A stretch of 64,000 bases of DNA from Taiwanofungus camphoratus (Eukaryota > Basidiomycota > Agaricomycetes > Polyporales > Taiwanofungaceae). Under the pieces are notes generated by a model. The model saw only the letters and a list, made by a program, of their open reading frames with translations. It made no database searches and was not told where the DNA came from. Positions within the stretch are counted from its first letter, which is position 1; every line of letters starts with the position of its first letter. Positions 52,586-63,782 of the stretch are shown piece after piece. A program made the translations under genes and the position numbers. The stretch lies in NCBI GenBank assembly GCA_003999685.1, contig CP021228.1, forward strand, positions 1,488,001-1,552,000, read 5' to 3'.

Positions 52586-55305
52586 ATCCTTGAAGCGTGA
52601 AAACCCGCATGCGGACAGCTTCTATGATGTTGCGGTCGAAAGCGTGGTTTTCCGCGCGGATACGTAGGAATTGTGAGGGTTTCACCGGAGTTGGGACATA
52701 CTATCGTGATGGTTTGTTCTTCGTTCGCAAAGTTCTTTACGATGCTTTGCGTAAGGACGTCGAAGGGTCGTCCGAGAAGAATGTCGTATGCTGCGTTTCG
52801 AATGACGTGAGCCTGAAGATATAACACTATCTCACCAATTTGGAAGGGTACGTTGCATACGAGCCCTAGAGATCGGTCTACTTCACCGTTGGCGGACTGC
52901 ATATTTAACTGTATCGTAGGGTCGAAGAGAAGCTTCAGGCCTAAACAGACTTCCTCCGACATTGCTACGATTTGTGAGCCTGGATCTACGATGCATTCGA
53001 TCTGTTCTTTATTGTCGATGAGCGCGTAGATCGAATGGATAGCGTTCGAGTCGCGGGCAACCATGAGATCGGCGGGATGTTCGCCATGTGGGACGTGCTT
53101 GAGATAAGTTTTGTAGGGATCGGGAACGATAGTAGCTCCTGGCTGTAGCGCTGCACCAGAGCAGGATAGCTGGTGTACCTCTTTTGCTTCGTCTTCGTCG
53201 GTAATCTCTACGATGTGTGCCGCATTGACGGGTTCCGCTGATACTCGCTTGGGTGTAACTGCTTCTCGATACCTATTGCGTACGTCGGGCGAGATCGAAA
53301 GGAGTTCTTCTGGTGTCAGCGTGATGAGAGGAGCTCTCATTGAGTGCGCGAAGATGTCGTCGGCTAGCTTGGGCTGATGGATGGGAACTATGGTCTTGTA
53401 AGCTGGGTCCTTGCCCTTGTCGTTCGAAGGCTTAGATGGCGTAGCGAAGTTTCGAAGGTTCGGCGGAGCGTAGGTCGCGTCTCGAGCATTTGCAAAGGGA
53501 TGGACTGGGGGCGCTGATGGAGTAGATACGGTAGCGGGCTGTGTCGAGGGTACGGACAGCGGGGGAACTATAGCTGCGGGGATCGTCGAAGGTGCAGAGG
53601 TACTCGTCGAAGGTTTAGCTGGGGTCGCTGGGACTGGGACTTCGGTAGGAGCTGCTGACTTGACTGTGTCAGGCGCTGGATTATTGGTACTGCGTGAGAT
53701 GGGGGTCGTATCAGAAACTTCTGTGGTCTGCGGCGCTGTCGTAGTAGGTTTCTTGCGCTGTAAAATCTTGACGCCATCGAAGACCTCCCTACGTTTTCGA
53801 AGCTGTAGGAGCTCTCTTTCGAGGGCTTCGATTCTTCCTTCCGTGTTGAGCGTGAAGGTCTGGATGCTGGCTTGTTCATTGATGCCGTAGAGCAGGCCAG
53901 GTGCTGCTGGCGCGTTGCGGCGAATCCACTCGTAGAGGCGGTCGCGGATCGTAATGCCAGGGATACTATGCGGGATGAATAGACCATTTGAGAGTACGAC
54001 CTTTCCTTCGGTGTTACGCTTGCATTTCCCGGCGGCTATGTCTGCTTCTACGTGCGGGCAGCTTCGAATACTATGGTTCTGGTCACCGCAAAAGTGGCAG
54101 GTTTGTTCTGTACTACCTTGGGTTGACGGGAGCCTAGCGGCTACGTTCAATTTGTTACTACTGGGCTGGATAAGGGTGGCAATGGTCTTCGATAGGCTCT
54201 CGATGATCGTCGAGATGTCTTCGGTCTTAATCATGCTGGGTGGGGTAGTTGTTGAAGATGTTGTCTGCGGTGCTGCGACTGTTGGCGTACTCGAAGTACC
54301 GTGAAGAATGAACGTGGCCGCTGCGTGAATATCGGAAAGTGGATAGGGGTCATCGGGATAGTGGTCAGGATGTTTCAGGTGAAGTCGGGCCTCGAGTCGC
54401 GCGAGTAGAGAAGGCTGGAAGCCTCGTAGGAACGCTCGACTCTGTTCGATGTCGGAGAGTCGTCGTTGCGTGATTAGGTGCTTCGTAATAGATACGAAGT
54501 CACGGTAGTAGCTTCCGAGGTCTGCAGCGTTGTGGATTCCAATGCGTGCGCGCTCCCCAATCAACTGGTCCATGTCTGCAAGGGACCATTTCCTGGTGTC
54601 ATCGGTACCTGGGTAGAGTGCTAGGACATCGGCTTTCCACTGTGCGTATGTCTTGGTCTGATCGGAAAAGGATTCGAGGGTTTCCCATAGGTCTGCGACG
54701 TCAATCGAGGGGTAACGAATGGCCCATGACTTCTTTTCTGCGTCATCGACTATTCTGCACTGGGTGAATAAGACTTCGATGTCTTGAAAGTAACGTCGAA
54801 GCGATCGGACTTCTGTCGGGTCGAAGATGGGGGCTGTCGAATGGCCTCGAGGGGGCATAAAAGGTGTAGGTGCCGCATTCTGATTCATTGTAGGTTTAGA
54901 GGGATTGACGGTGGCTGGTGTGGGGTGATTCGAAGAACTGGGAAGAATGTATGGAGTAACGGTCTGCTGGGACGAGGGTAGAGTCGTAGTAGTGGGGATA
55001 GCGGTATGCGATGTTGATTCTACTGGGTCCTCTGGCTCAGGCGATGAACCGGACTGTTCGTAGGGATCGGGGGACGAGAGGTTGACTTCTGGCGTAGATA
55101 GCCCTAGAAGCTCGGGAGACGAAGTACGTTCGTCGGAGGTTGAAGGAAACTCTAGCTCGTGATCTACGAGGTCTTCTTCCTCGTGGTCGAAGGTGTCAGG
55201 AGTTGTGGAAAGGGTGGTAGAACTGTTGTTGAGGTTTTCGCTTGTGCTACGACTGGCAGCCTCACGTGCTTGTGAGCGGGTGAATACTGGAGACGTCTTC
55301 GGCAA
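52582..55305 (-). CDS. Element B Gag-protease ORF
   Basis: 907 residues, open. A Ser/Pro/Thr-rich N-terminus (about 1-150) precedes a gag capsid-like helical region (about 160-330, RSLRRYFQDIEVLF, DVADLWETLESF) and a CCHC knuckle CHFCGDQNHSIRSC (about 400). A long Pro/Thr-rich linker leads to a retropepsin-like domain near the C-terminus, where CIVDPGSQIVAMSEEV stands in for the usual DSG/DTG motif. The preserved length contrasts with the broken pol. Confidence 0.8.
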   Translation of the reverse strand: MPKTSPVFTRSQAREAASRSTSENLNNSSTTLSTTPDTFDHEEEDLVDHELEFPSTSDERTSSPELLGLSTPEVNLSSPDPYEQSGSSPEPEDPVESTSHTAIPTTTTLPSSQQTVTPYILPSSSNHPTPATVNPSKPTMNQNAAPTPFMPPRGHSTAPIFDPTEVRSLRRYFQDIEVLFTQCRIVDDAEKKSWAIRYPSIDVADLWETLESFSDQTKTYAQWKADVLALYPGTDDTRKWSLADMDQLIGERARIGIHNAADLGSYYRDFVSITKHLITQRRLSDIEQSRAFLRGFQPSLLARLEARLHLKHPDHYPDDPYPLSDIHAAATFILHGTSSTPTVAAPQTTSSTTTPPSMIKTEDISTIIESLSKTIATLIQPSSNKLNVAARLPSTQGSTEQTCHFCGDQNHSIRSCPHVEADIAAGKCKRNTEGKVVLSNGLFIPHSIPGITIRDRLYEWIRRNAPAAPGLLYGINEQASIQTFTLNTEGRIEALERELLQLRKRREVFDGVKILQRKKPTTTAPQTTEVSDTTPISRSTNNPAPDTVKSAAPTEVPVPATPAKPSTSTSAPSTIPAAIVPPLSVPSTQPATVSTPSAPPVHPFANARDATYAPPNLRNFATPSKPSNDKGKDPAYKTIVPIHQPKLADDIFAHSMRAPLITLTPEELLSISPDVRNRYREAVTPKRVSAEPVNAAHIVEITDEDEAKEVHQLSCSGAALQPGATIVPDPYKTYLKHVPHGEHPADLMVARDSNAIHSIYALIDNKEQIECIVDPGSQIVAMSEEVCLGLKLLFDPTIQLNMQSANGEVDRSLGLVCNVPFQIGEIVLYLQAHVIRNAAYDILLGRPFDVLTQSIVKNFANEEQTITIVCPNSGETLTIPTYPRGKPRFRPQHHRSCPHAGFHASRI

Positions 55306-55336
55306 ATCTGAAAGCGGCGGATTCCTTGCCTGAAAT

Positions 55337-55355
55337 CCCCTCGCAGTGGGCTCCA
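55337..55355 (-). promoter_or_regulatory. Element B primer-binding site, tRNA type
   Basis: TGGAGCCCACTGCGAGGGG on the minus strand, 4 nt inside the 5' LTR. It begins with TGG, complementary to a tRNA 3' CCA end. The isoacceptor cannot be named without the host tRNA set. Confidence 0.6.
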
Positions 55356-55359
55356 GAAA

Positions 55360-56342
55360 TGTTGTGGACTATAATACTCCAACCCCTACTGGGTACGACC
55401 TAGAGAAGCTGAAATGCTATAGAACTAGTTAGTGTGGAGGGGAGAGTCAGCAGCAAAGGGTTCCCGATCTCAAATGGGTCGAGAGACGTCTACGAAGGTC
55501 TTCGACGACCCTCTACGTATGTCGCGACTGCTCGACATAGCTTCGATGCGCTACTATGCTGTACTATACTAGGGAGAGGCTTAAACGTGAGAACTTAGCT
55601 GATATACAGCCCTTCGAATTTCTGTAGAAGGCGGACTTGGGTTAGAGAGGGAGATGCTAGCGCAACCCTTCGATGTGGCTCGAAGGCGGGCGTAAGACTG
55701 AACGCAACTTCTTCGACTGATGTCGAAGACGGACGAGACGCAAGCCGTCAAGATACTGTAGAAGGCAGATAGTAGACGCAACTCTTCGAACGTAATTGAA
55801 AACGGAAGGACACAGTAGAACGCAGTAGGTGACTAAATCGAAGGTGCTCTTCTTGAGCTCTGCAGGATAGGGGAAAACTTCTCTGTTGTTCCGAGACACC
55901 ATACATCGCATTTATACTACTGTACTATAATGTAAGGCGCATCGGGAGTGGCATAGTATGAGTGGCATCCTAACTTCTTGCGTACTACGAATTATGGAGT
56001 GGCATGAAATATACTAAGACAAGACCTGGGGCCGTAGCGTTATCGAGTACATCGAGTGGCGCATCGTAGCAAATCGAGCGATATCGGAGTGGCGAGACCG
56101 GTCACGTGCGAGGACATTGAGTGGCAACTGCGCGTGGCGTATTGTGCGTAGAGGGATCGGTACACCGGAACATCGGACCGGAACTGGCGGAGTGGCGGTG
56201 GCGTGATTCGAGGCTATCGGAGAGTCCCGCGGTGGTTTTTCGGGCTGTATCGGACATGTTGAGTGGCGTCGAAGCCATGACTTAAGGTCCTAGGGTCGAG
56301 TGAGGGCGCTCCGTGGGGCCTAGAAGGGCCTGGCGCCTATCA
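55360..56342 (-). repeat. Element B 5' LTR (LTR-A)
   Basis: 983 bp. Holds the hairpin array at about 55600-55820 with CTTCGA/TCGAAG-type inverted repeats, four units more than the 3' LTR. Confidence 0.85.
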
Positions 56343-56599
56343 CTGGCAGTGTCCGATAGTGGACTTAGCAGGAGTTAGGGACTTCGCGTCTAGCATTCGA
56401 AACCTCGTAGCACCTCGTGTGACTTCGCAAGACTTCGTAGGGTGTTAGGAGGGTTTAGGAAGGAAAGGGGGCTTTAGGAATATTATAGGAACCTATCCCT
56501 CCTGTCGTAGGCTGTAGAAGAGTCTTAGAGTGGTCGGTTGGGGGATTAGAAAGCTCCTAAAATCGCGATTCAGGGCCCAGAAGGCTACGGGACTCATCA

Positions 56600-57070
56600 A
56601 CGGGCCTCAGGTAGGCCCAGCTTCTTCGTGCAGCATCTTGACTCATCGCTGCTTACGGTACGGGCCCCAGTTACTCATAGACACTGACTCATATCGGGTC
56701 TCGCTTACACATTCCGTCTTACGCTTACTGATTGCTAATACGGCCCGATGACTCATATCGCCTTACTTACGCTTACTCATGCTAATTCTTAGACCATGTG
56801 CCATGGTCCGTGCGCAGAGTAGAATACGTATATAAGGCCCTGTACTTTGTAGGTCGGACCCTAAGTTCGATCTGATTACCAAGTAGCTAGTTACCACTAG
56901 CAATCTTATACTCGTATCTTGCGACCTCTTGCTTCGTACTTGAGTACTCGCTCAACTCTATCGACTTCGCCCAGGAGGACATATGCAGTGTCCATAAAGC
57001 CTCACTACTATCTCTAGTAGCCAGATCCTCACGTTCGAGGCTTTCCGGTCGTTGATACCAGTTTGTATCA
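56600..57070 (+). repeat. 5' LTR of G1 copy 1c (left-truncated)
   Basis: LTR-G ending TTGTATCA. The TATATAAGG box at 56829-56837 and TAAGTTCGATCT at 56862-56873 mark the probable transcript start. Confidence 0.8.
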
Positions 57071-57072
57071 AA

Positions 57073-57084
57073 AGATTGAACTTA
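57073..57084 (+). promoter_or_regulatory. G1 primer-binding site, likely self-primed
   Basis: AGATTGAACTTA, 2 nt inside the LTR, pairs over 12 nt (one G-U) with TAAGTTCGATCT in the LTR about 30 nt downstream of the TATA box. The same site is seen in copy 1b at 15287. Confidence 0.65.
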
Positions 57085-57288
57085 CACTAAGTCGCCCCTT
57101 GTCTTATCTAGTAGGGCTAACCGTTAGACACCACGTCTACCATTGAGACAGTTGACCCCACCGCTTGGGGGTTACCGACTTAAGTAAACGACGCGCTGCT
57201 TCTGTACGATTGTCTTCATTGGACTTTCGTTGACCAGAACCTTGATCCAATCTACCCAAACTCCCCACTTGCGTGGGCAGGGACAATT

Positions 57289-58490
57289 TTGAATCGACGA
57301 GCACAGGAGAAATTAGCCTCCTATTTCAGACGTAACCCTTCATCAAACGGGAGAGACCCAGCTGGTTTCTTTCTTGTGTTGATACCATCGACACCGTTGA
57401 TAGCCACTCTGACCACTCTCACATTTCCATCACTTCCTTCCACACCCGTAACACCTACCACCCCTACCACAATGGCTACTATCGCAACAATGACCAGAGC
57501 GGAGCTCGAGGCGCTCATAGCGCACCTTTCGGTGCAACAGCAACAGGGGAGTCGACCCCTTAAGCTCGACATTCCTGCACTGGAGCCGTTCACCGGGCAA
57601 GGAGAAGATCTGGAGTGTTTCCTCCAGCGGGTGGAGCATTACCTCACTGCCACCAACAATTGGGGGTTAAGCAATGATGCAAAGATCGCTTACACAGTCG
57701 CTCTTATGAAAGGAGGGCAGGACGCACATATCTGACACGATACGTTTTACGAATGGGCCACGGGAGGGCATGCTCTCTACGCTAGCTGAGACGTATTCAA
57801 GGCGAGCTTGCAACTCGCGTTCCCCGAGCATGAAGGAGTCCAGAGGGCTCATCAGGTGCTAATGGAGTTGCCGGCCAAGCAACTAAACAAGAAGACCAGG
57901 GTCAGTACAAAGATGTACGTGGAAAGGTTCCGACTCCTGGCAGAGAAGGCCAAGTTAAAAGACGCCTTCACGGACCTATGAGGCCAATGCACCGAAAATG
58001 ATTACCCCATGCTGAGGGCGATCTTCATCAAGGGTCTGGACCGCCAGATCTACACGACACTCACGGGCCGCACCAATACAGAACGACCATGGAGAAATGG
58101 TACGCCAATGTTCTTCATCTCGACACCATCTATAGAGGGATCGACCAAACCCTCTCCGCCACCACCGACGTCGACTATGGCGAACCCATGGAGGTGGACA
58201 CACTTGTCACCCCGTGTCTCACACCGTTCACCAAGAAGTGGAAAGACAGATGCAGCCTTAGCGAGAAGGAAAGGAAGTATCACATGGACAACTGTCTGTA
58301 TTTCTACTGCCACAAGGGAGGACATGCGGTGCGCAAGTGTCCAAAGAAAACGGCCAAGATAGGCCAAAGGAATACCTCGAAGGAACCCAAGGCATGATCT
58401 CTCATGGATTTCCGCTCGTACATCAAGACGCTCTCATCAGATGAGAAGAGGGTGATGTTCGAGGAGTTAGGAACGGAGGATTTTTAAAGG
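57289..58490 (+). pseudogene. G1 copy 1c gag
   Basis: Pro/Thr-rich start, then MATIATMTRAELEALIAHL (about 57470), the retrotransposon-gag region (EPFTGQGEDLECFLQRVEHY, HQVLMELPAKQLNKKTRV) and a CCHC knuckle (CHKGGHAVRKC, near 58310). A fossil with a few breaks. Confidence 0.8.
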
Positions 58491-58559
58491 GGCAGGGTGA
58501 GCCGACGCAACCACTGCCCATATCCATTTCACTGTCCCGTGTTGTACTTGTAGTTCGGA

Positions 58560-60610
58560 ATGACAGAGCTCTTCACATTCTGATTACTGTGGGACGAAAA
58601 GCCATTGAAGCCCATGCCTTCATCGATAGTGGCGCATCGGGAATATTCGTGCATCCACGATTTGTTAGAGCACAAGTTACGGACAGAGGCGCTACCACGC
58701 CCTATACCGGTGTTCAACGTGGATGGCACTGCCAACAAGCAAGCGCTCATCCACAAGCGAGCCTTGCTATCGTACAAAATCAGGAACGAGCCCTGGTTTG
58801 TCAAAGCATACGTGGCCAGCATAGGAAATGAAGACATCATTTTCAGACACACCTGGCTCAAACTCGAGAACCCCAGTATCGACTGGAAGGGGGGTCGTGT
58901 GAAACTGAAGCACCGCATGACCCTGCAAGAATCTCGAGAGTGGAAGAAGGGGATCATCGCGCAACGAGTAGCGTAACTGGAGCTGAAGAAACTAGCCAAA
59001 CGAGAACAGGAAGAAGCCCTGGATCCCGTGCTAGACTATGAGGTAGACTGGTCAGCACCCCCTTGTCCACAAGTAGCAGCATTCCTTGCCGAACGAGACA
59101 AACACCTCAAGCAGCAATGGCAGCCCACCATTGAGGAGGTAGAAGACGAAGGAGACTTTGAGGTGATCGACACCATGTCTCCTGTCTTACCAACGACAGA
59201 CATGCCTAGGCAGACAGCATGCCGCGATATCCCAGTCACACCCCTGGTAGAAGAATCGGTCAACGGTATCACAGTGGATCAGGCGATGGAAACGATCAAC
59301 GATGATGAACTGGTCATAGCGTTCATCGAAGGAGACGATCGAATCACGATGTACGGACGGGACTCATACCCGGCGTATTGAGACGCCCCGCTTATGAAAA
59401 AAAAGTACCCTCTCGACGGAACCTATCGTTGTCTCGAAAATGGTCTCATCTGGCAGGTCACACATGACATCGGCCGACTCACCACGTCCACAGAACTCGC
59501 TATCAAGGAACACGCCAAGAAAGAGGAGAAACCGGTCACGGAACTCATCCCTGAGTACCTCCATGACCTCCTTCTGGTGTTCGACAAAGCCAAGGCAGTG
59601 AGACTTCCCCGGCATTCTGAGTTCGACCATGAGATAAATCTCAAGCCAGATTTTAAGGACTTCAAGCAGTCAACGTATTCTCTCAACCAGGATCAATGAG
59701 CGGAACTGGACAAGTTCCTCGAAGAGAATATAGAAAAAGGGTACATCCGACTGTTCAAGTCGCCACTTGCAAGCCTGTTCTTCTTCGTGGATAAGAAGGA
59801 TGGCAGATACAGACCATGCCAGGACTACAGGGAACTCAATGAGGGAACGATCAAGGACAGATACCCTCTTCCCCTTGTAACGGAGCTTTTGGAACGCCTC
59901 AATAATGCCACGATCTTCACAAAGATGGACCTTCATCAGGGATATAACAACCTTCGCATCAAGGAAGGAGATGAATGGAAGGCGGCTTTCGGTGTTCCAG
60001 CAGCAGGAGAAGGACCTCCCTCATTCTACGAACCCCTGGTAATGTTCTTCAGGATGTGCAACTCACCTGCAACGTTCCAACGGATGATGAACACAGTCTT
60101 CGCAGACATGCTCAAGGAAGGATGGTTGGCGATCTACATGGACGACATCCTTATCTACTTGACAGACCCCAAGGAGCATAAGAAGCGAACACGGCAAGTT
60201 ATCAAACAACTCAGAGATAACGACCTGTATCTCAAACCGGAGAAATGCAAGTTCGACGTGCAGGAAGTCGAATTTTTAGGCATGATCATCAGACCCAGAC
60301 AACTCGCCATGGACCCAGTCAAGGTAGCCAGCATCAAGGACTGGCCGATACCTAAGAACCTCAGGAAGGTTCGCTCATTCATCAGATTTGGGAACTTCTA
60401 CTGCTGGTTTATACACCGCTTCTCACATTTGGCTCAACCGTTGGTCTCGCTTACACGAAAAGATGTCAAATGGCACTGGGACGATGAACAACAGGAAGCT
60501 TTCGAGGCTTTGAAGAAAGCTTTCCTGGAACAACCAGTTTTACAAATGCCTGACCCAGAGAAGCCGTTCGCGTTGGAAACGGATGCATCAAAGTTCGCCA
60601 CGGGTGCTGT
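58560..60610 (+). pseudogene. G1 copy 1c protease, RT and start of RNase H
   Basis: Protease-like region AFIDSGASGIFVHPRFV (about 58610), then RT (about 59690-60360) with [26 protein letters not shown] and the YMDDILIY box near 60140. RNase H begins LETDASKFATGAV just before the LTR-A insertion. Broken several times. Confidence 0.85.
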
Positions 60611-61642
60611 TGATAGGCGCCAGGCACTTCTAGGCCCCGCAGAGCACCCTCACTCGACCCTAGGACCTTAGTCATGGCTTCGACACCACTCGATACGTCT
60701 GATACAGCCCAAAAAGCCACCACAGGACTCTCCGATAGCCTCAAATCACGCCACCGCCACTCCGCCAGTTCTGGTCCGGTGTTCCGGTGTACCGGTCCCT
60801 CTATGCACAATACACCACACGCAGTTGCCACTCAATGTTCTCGCACGTGACCAGTCGCGCCACTCCGATATCGCTTGATCTGCTACGACGCGCCACTTGA
60901 TGTACTCGATAACACTACGGCCCCAGGTCTTGTCTTAGTATATCTCATGTTCCTTTGTTTCAGCCTTTCTAGTAACGACAAGTAGCCACCCCCTCTACAG
61001 GCCACTCCGTAGTTCGTAGTACGCAAGTAGTTAGGATGCCACTCATACTATGCCACTCCCGATGCGCCTTACATTATAGTACAGTAGTATAAACGCGATG
61101 TATGGTGTCTCGGAACGACAGAAAAGTTTTCCCCCATCCTGCAGAGCTCAAGAAGAGCATCTTCGATTCAGTCACCTACTGTGTTCTACTGCGTCCTTCC
61201 GTCTTCGATTACGTTCGAAGAAGTTGTGTCTACTATCCGCCTTCTACAGTATTTTGAAGGGTTGCGTCTCGTCCGTCTTCGACATCCATTGAAGAGTTGC
61301 ATTCAGTCTTACGTCTGCCTTCGAGCCACATCGAAGGGTTGCGCTGGCATCTCTCTCTAACCCAAGTCCGCCTTCTACAGTATTTCGAAGGGCTGCGTAT
61401 CAGCTAAGTTCTCACGTTTAAGCCTCTCTTTAGTATAGTACGGCATAGTAGCGCATCGAAGCTACGTCGAGCAGTCGCAACACACACCGAAGGTCATCGA
61501 AGACCTTCGTAGACGTCTCTCGACCCATTTGAGATCGGGAACCCTTTGCTGCTGACTCTCCCCTCTACACTAACTAGTTCTATAGCCTTCCAGCTTCTTT
61601 AGGTCATACCCCGGTGGGGTTGGAGTGTTATAGTTTGCATCA
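60611..61642 (+). mobile_element. Solo LTR-A nested in G1 copy 1c
   Basis: TGATAGGCGCC...TTTGCATCA, 1,032 bp, plus sense, flanked by CTGT/CCGT (degenerate 4-bp duplication). CpG-rich; hairpin units at about 61200-61400. Confidence 0.85.
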
Positions 61643-63485
61643 CCGTTCTCAGGCAAAAGGACAACAACGGTGATTGACATCCATGTGGCTATATTTCACA
61701 GAGCATGATGCCAGCGGAACGAAATTACGACATCTATGACCGAGAACTCATGGGCATCATGAGGGGACTCAACGAATGGAGTCACCTTCTCATCGGAAGC
61801 CCGTATCCAGTCACGATCTATAGCGACCACAAGAATCTGACGTACTGGAAAACGGCACAGAATCTTAATCGAAGGCAAGCGCGATGGGCTCTTCGCTTGT
61901 CTGAATTCGATTATAGGTTAATCCACGTACCGGGCACGCAAATGGTGCAAAGCGACGTGCTCTCCCAACGCCCCGACCACGACGACGGTTCATCAGACAA
62001 CCAGGATGTAACTGTCCTACCAGACAAGGTTTGGGCAGTGGCAATCGACACGAGTCTTAGGGCTTCCATCGTGGAAGCATGTGTAAATGACTCAGTGTAT
62101 ACGAAAGGGATGCGTAACGCACAAAACGGCTCAAATGACCACTGGACGATTCGAGACGGCAACCTTCTCTACGACAATCAGGTGTATATTCCCCTGGACG
62201 AGGACCTCATATGACAAACAGTCTCGAATTACCATGACCTCCCCTCCGCCGGCCACCCCGGAATTCAGAAGACCCTCTCGTCCATCCGACGAGACTACTG
62301 GTGGCCTGGAATGGCTGATTTTGTCACACGATACGTCAAAGGTTGCGGCACTTGCCAGCAAATGAAAGTTAATATGCACCCCACCCGACCGGCCCTACTC
62401 CCGATCAAATTCACGCAGCACGCCACTTCGTTCAGTACCTTCTACTGCGACTTCATTACGGATTTGCCAACTTCAGAGGGCTATGACTCAATTTTGGTCG
62501 TTGTGGACCACGACCTTACGAAGGGGGTAATTTTCATTCCATGCAACAAAACGATTGACGCATCAGGAACAGCCGAGGCATTATATCAAGAGGTTTACAA
62601 GTGGTTTGGTCTTCCGGACAAGATCATTAGCGATTGAGGACCACAATTCGCATCAAAGGTATTCCAGGAGCTCTGCTGTATGACCGGAGTCAAATCGGCC
62701 ATGAGCACAGTGTTCCACCCTCAAACGGATGGAGAAACGGAACGAGTCAACCAGGAACTGGAGATCTACCTGCGATGTTTCACAAGCAACAACCCAGACA
62801 ATTGGTCATCGCTGCTGGGCTTAGCACAATTCGCTCACAACTCGCGTGAGCATTCTACGATCAAGGCGTCACCCTTCAAGGTCATGATGGGCTATGAACC
62901 TCAAGGGATTCCCATCGTACACCCCGGATTGGACACACCGGGCGCCGCTTATCGACTGCGGAACTTGCAGGAGATTTGAGAAGACGCACATTCGACAATG
63001 GAGCTAGCACAGGCAGTGTTAGCAAGACGCATGAAACCCAAAGGAATGGGTTTCTGCAAAGGACAAAAGCTATGGCTAGACTTACAGAATCTAAAGCTGT
63101 CATACCCGATGAGGAAGTTGGCTCCCAAGCGCGAGGGACCCTTCAAAATCACAGACGTTCTAGGACCGGTGTCTTACAAGCTGAAACTCCTGACAACATG
63201 GCGAGTGCACCCCATTTTCCACGCTGCACTTCTTTCGCCCTACACAGAGATGGACACGCATGGCCCCAACTACACGGAACCACCACCGGAGCTTATCAGC
63301 GGCAAAGATAACTACGAAGTCAAAGCTCTGGTCGGACATTGTGAGAATCACCGAAGGAATCGCCGAGAATACCGAGTCAGGTGAAAAGGTTACTCATCCG
63401 CCGATGACTCATGGGAACTGGAAGAGAACTTAGCCGGTACTGCAGATGAGCTGCTGGACGCATATAAGCAGCGCAAGAATTTACG
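61643..63485 (+). pseudogene. G1 copy 1c RNase H end, integrase and chromodomain
   Basis: RNase H end (YDIYDRELMGIM, YSDHKNLTYW), integrase HHCC (GHPGIQKT-type and CGTCQQMK, about 62240-62365), DDE core (YCDFITDLP, FHPQTDGETERVNQELE, about 62440-62770), GPFKI...HPIFHAALLSPY (about 63140-63240) and a chromodomain (YEVKALVGH...YRVR, about 63315-63470). Broken several times. Confidence 0.85.
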
Positions 63486-63782
63486 ATGAGTGCAATAAGT
63501 CGCATTTTCACCCCACTCATCACTCGCATGTCTCAGTCAAACGGTCCTTCGCTGTCGTTCACTCGCTACGGTCCATGTTACCTCTGTGGTAGCACTCGTC
63601 ACTCGCACAGGATGTGCCCCGACTACAAATGCCTCCGCTGTAGTTGCCCATCGCCTGGGCATCTCACGCGTGAATGCACCGCCATCAATTATACATTCGC
63701 CCACGACCCGAAACCGTTGTATCATCCAGAGTGGTTCCTGCATGTCGTTAAACTGCGAGGGAACGACCATGCATGTCGTTAA
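63486..63782 (+). CDS. G1 copy 1c 3' ORF with zinc knuckles
   Basis: 98 residues directly after the chromodomain stop. It has one canonical knuckle CYLCGSTRHSHRMC (CX2CX4HX4C) and a second variant CLRCSCPSPGHLTREC, then a short tail. A decayed equivalent is present in copy 1a (7370-7640), so the ORF belongs to the family. Function unknown; a nucleic-acid-binding accessory or relocated nucleocapsid-like protein is possible. Confidence 0.55.
   Translation: MSAISRIFTPLITRMSQSNGPSLSFTRYGPCYLCGSTRHSHRMCPDYKCLRCSCPSPGHLTRECTAINYTFAHDPKPLYHPEWFLHVVKLRGNDHACR

Larger units (their letters stand above)
46189..56342 (-). mobile_element. Element B, Ty3/gypsy with long LTRs and an antisense gene
   Basis: About 10.15 kb on the minus strand, inserted in X copy 2 (flanks CCAG/CTGG). 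5' LTR 55360-56342 (983 bp), 3' LTR 46189-47037 (849 bp). A tRNA-type primer site follows the 5' LTR, and a polypurine tract (AAAAAGGAGGAGA, 47038-47050) precedes the 3' LTR. Gag-protease, RT, RNase H and integrase lie at 49038-55305. Between pol and the 3' LTR an intron-bearing gene runs in the opposite direction. Gag is open; pol has about three or four breaks. LTRs are similar but not identical, so it is older than G2 and copia-1. Confidence 0.88.
38257..56599 (-). mobile_element. X repeat copy 2, split by two nested retrotransposons
   Basis: Three pieces of one X copy: 38257-38925, 45499-46188 and 56343-56599, about 1.6 kb in total. They are collinear with X copy 1 in reverse. G2 (TSD GTACT) separates the first two and element B the last two. 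Ends TGATACGACC and GACTCATCA. It is CpG-rich, unlike copy 1. Flanked by LTR-G sequence on both sides in opposite orientations. Confidence 0.75.

Noticed and set aside
23933-56599. A large inversion between X copy 1 and X copy 2, by analogy with the LTR-E case
   Set aside because: The flanks do not exchange consistently: short 4-bp similarities exist, but the longer flanking sequences belong to unrelated repeats.
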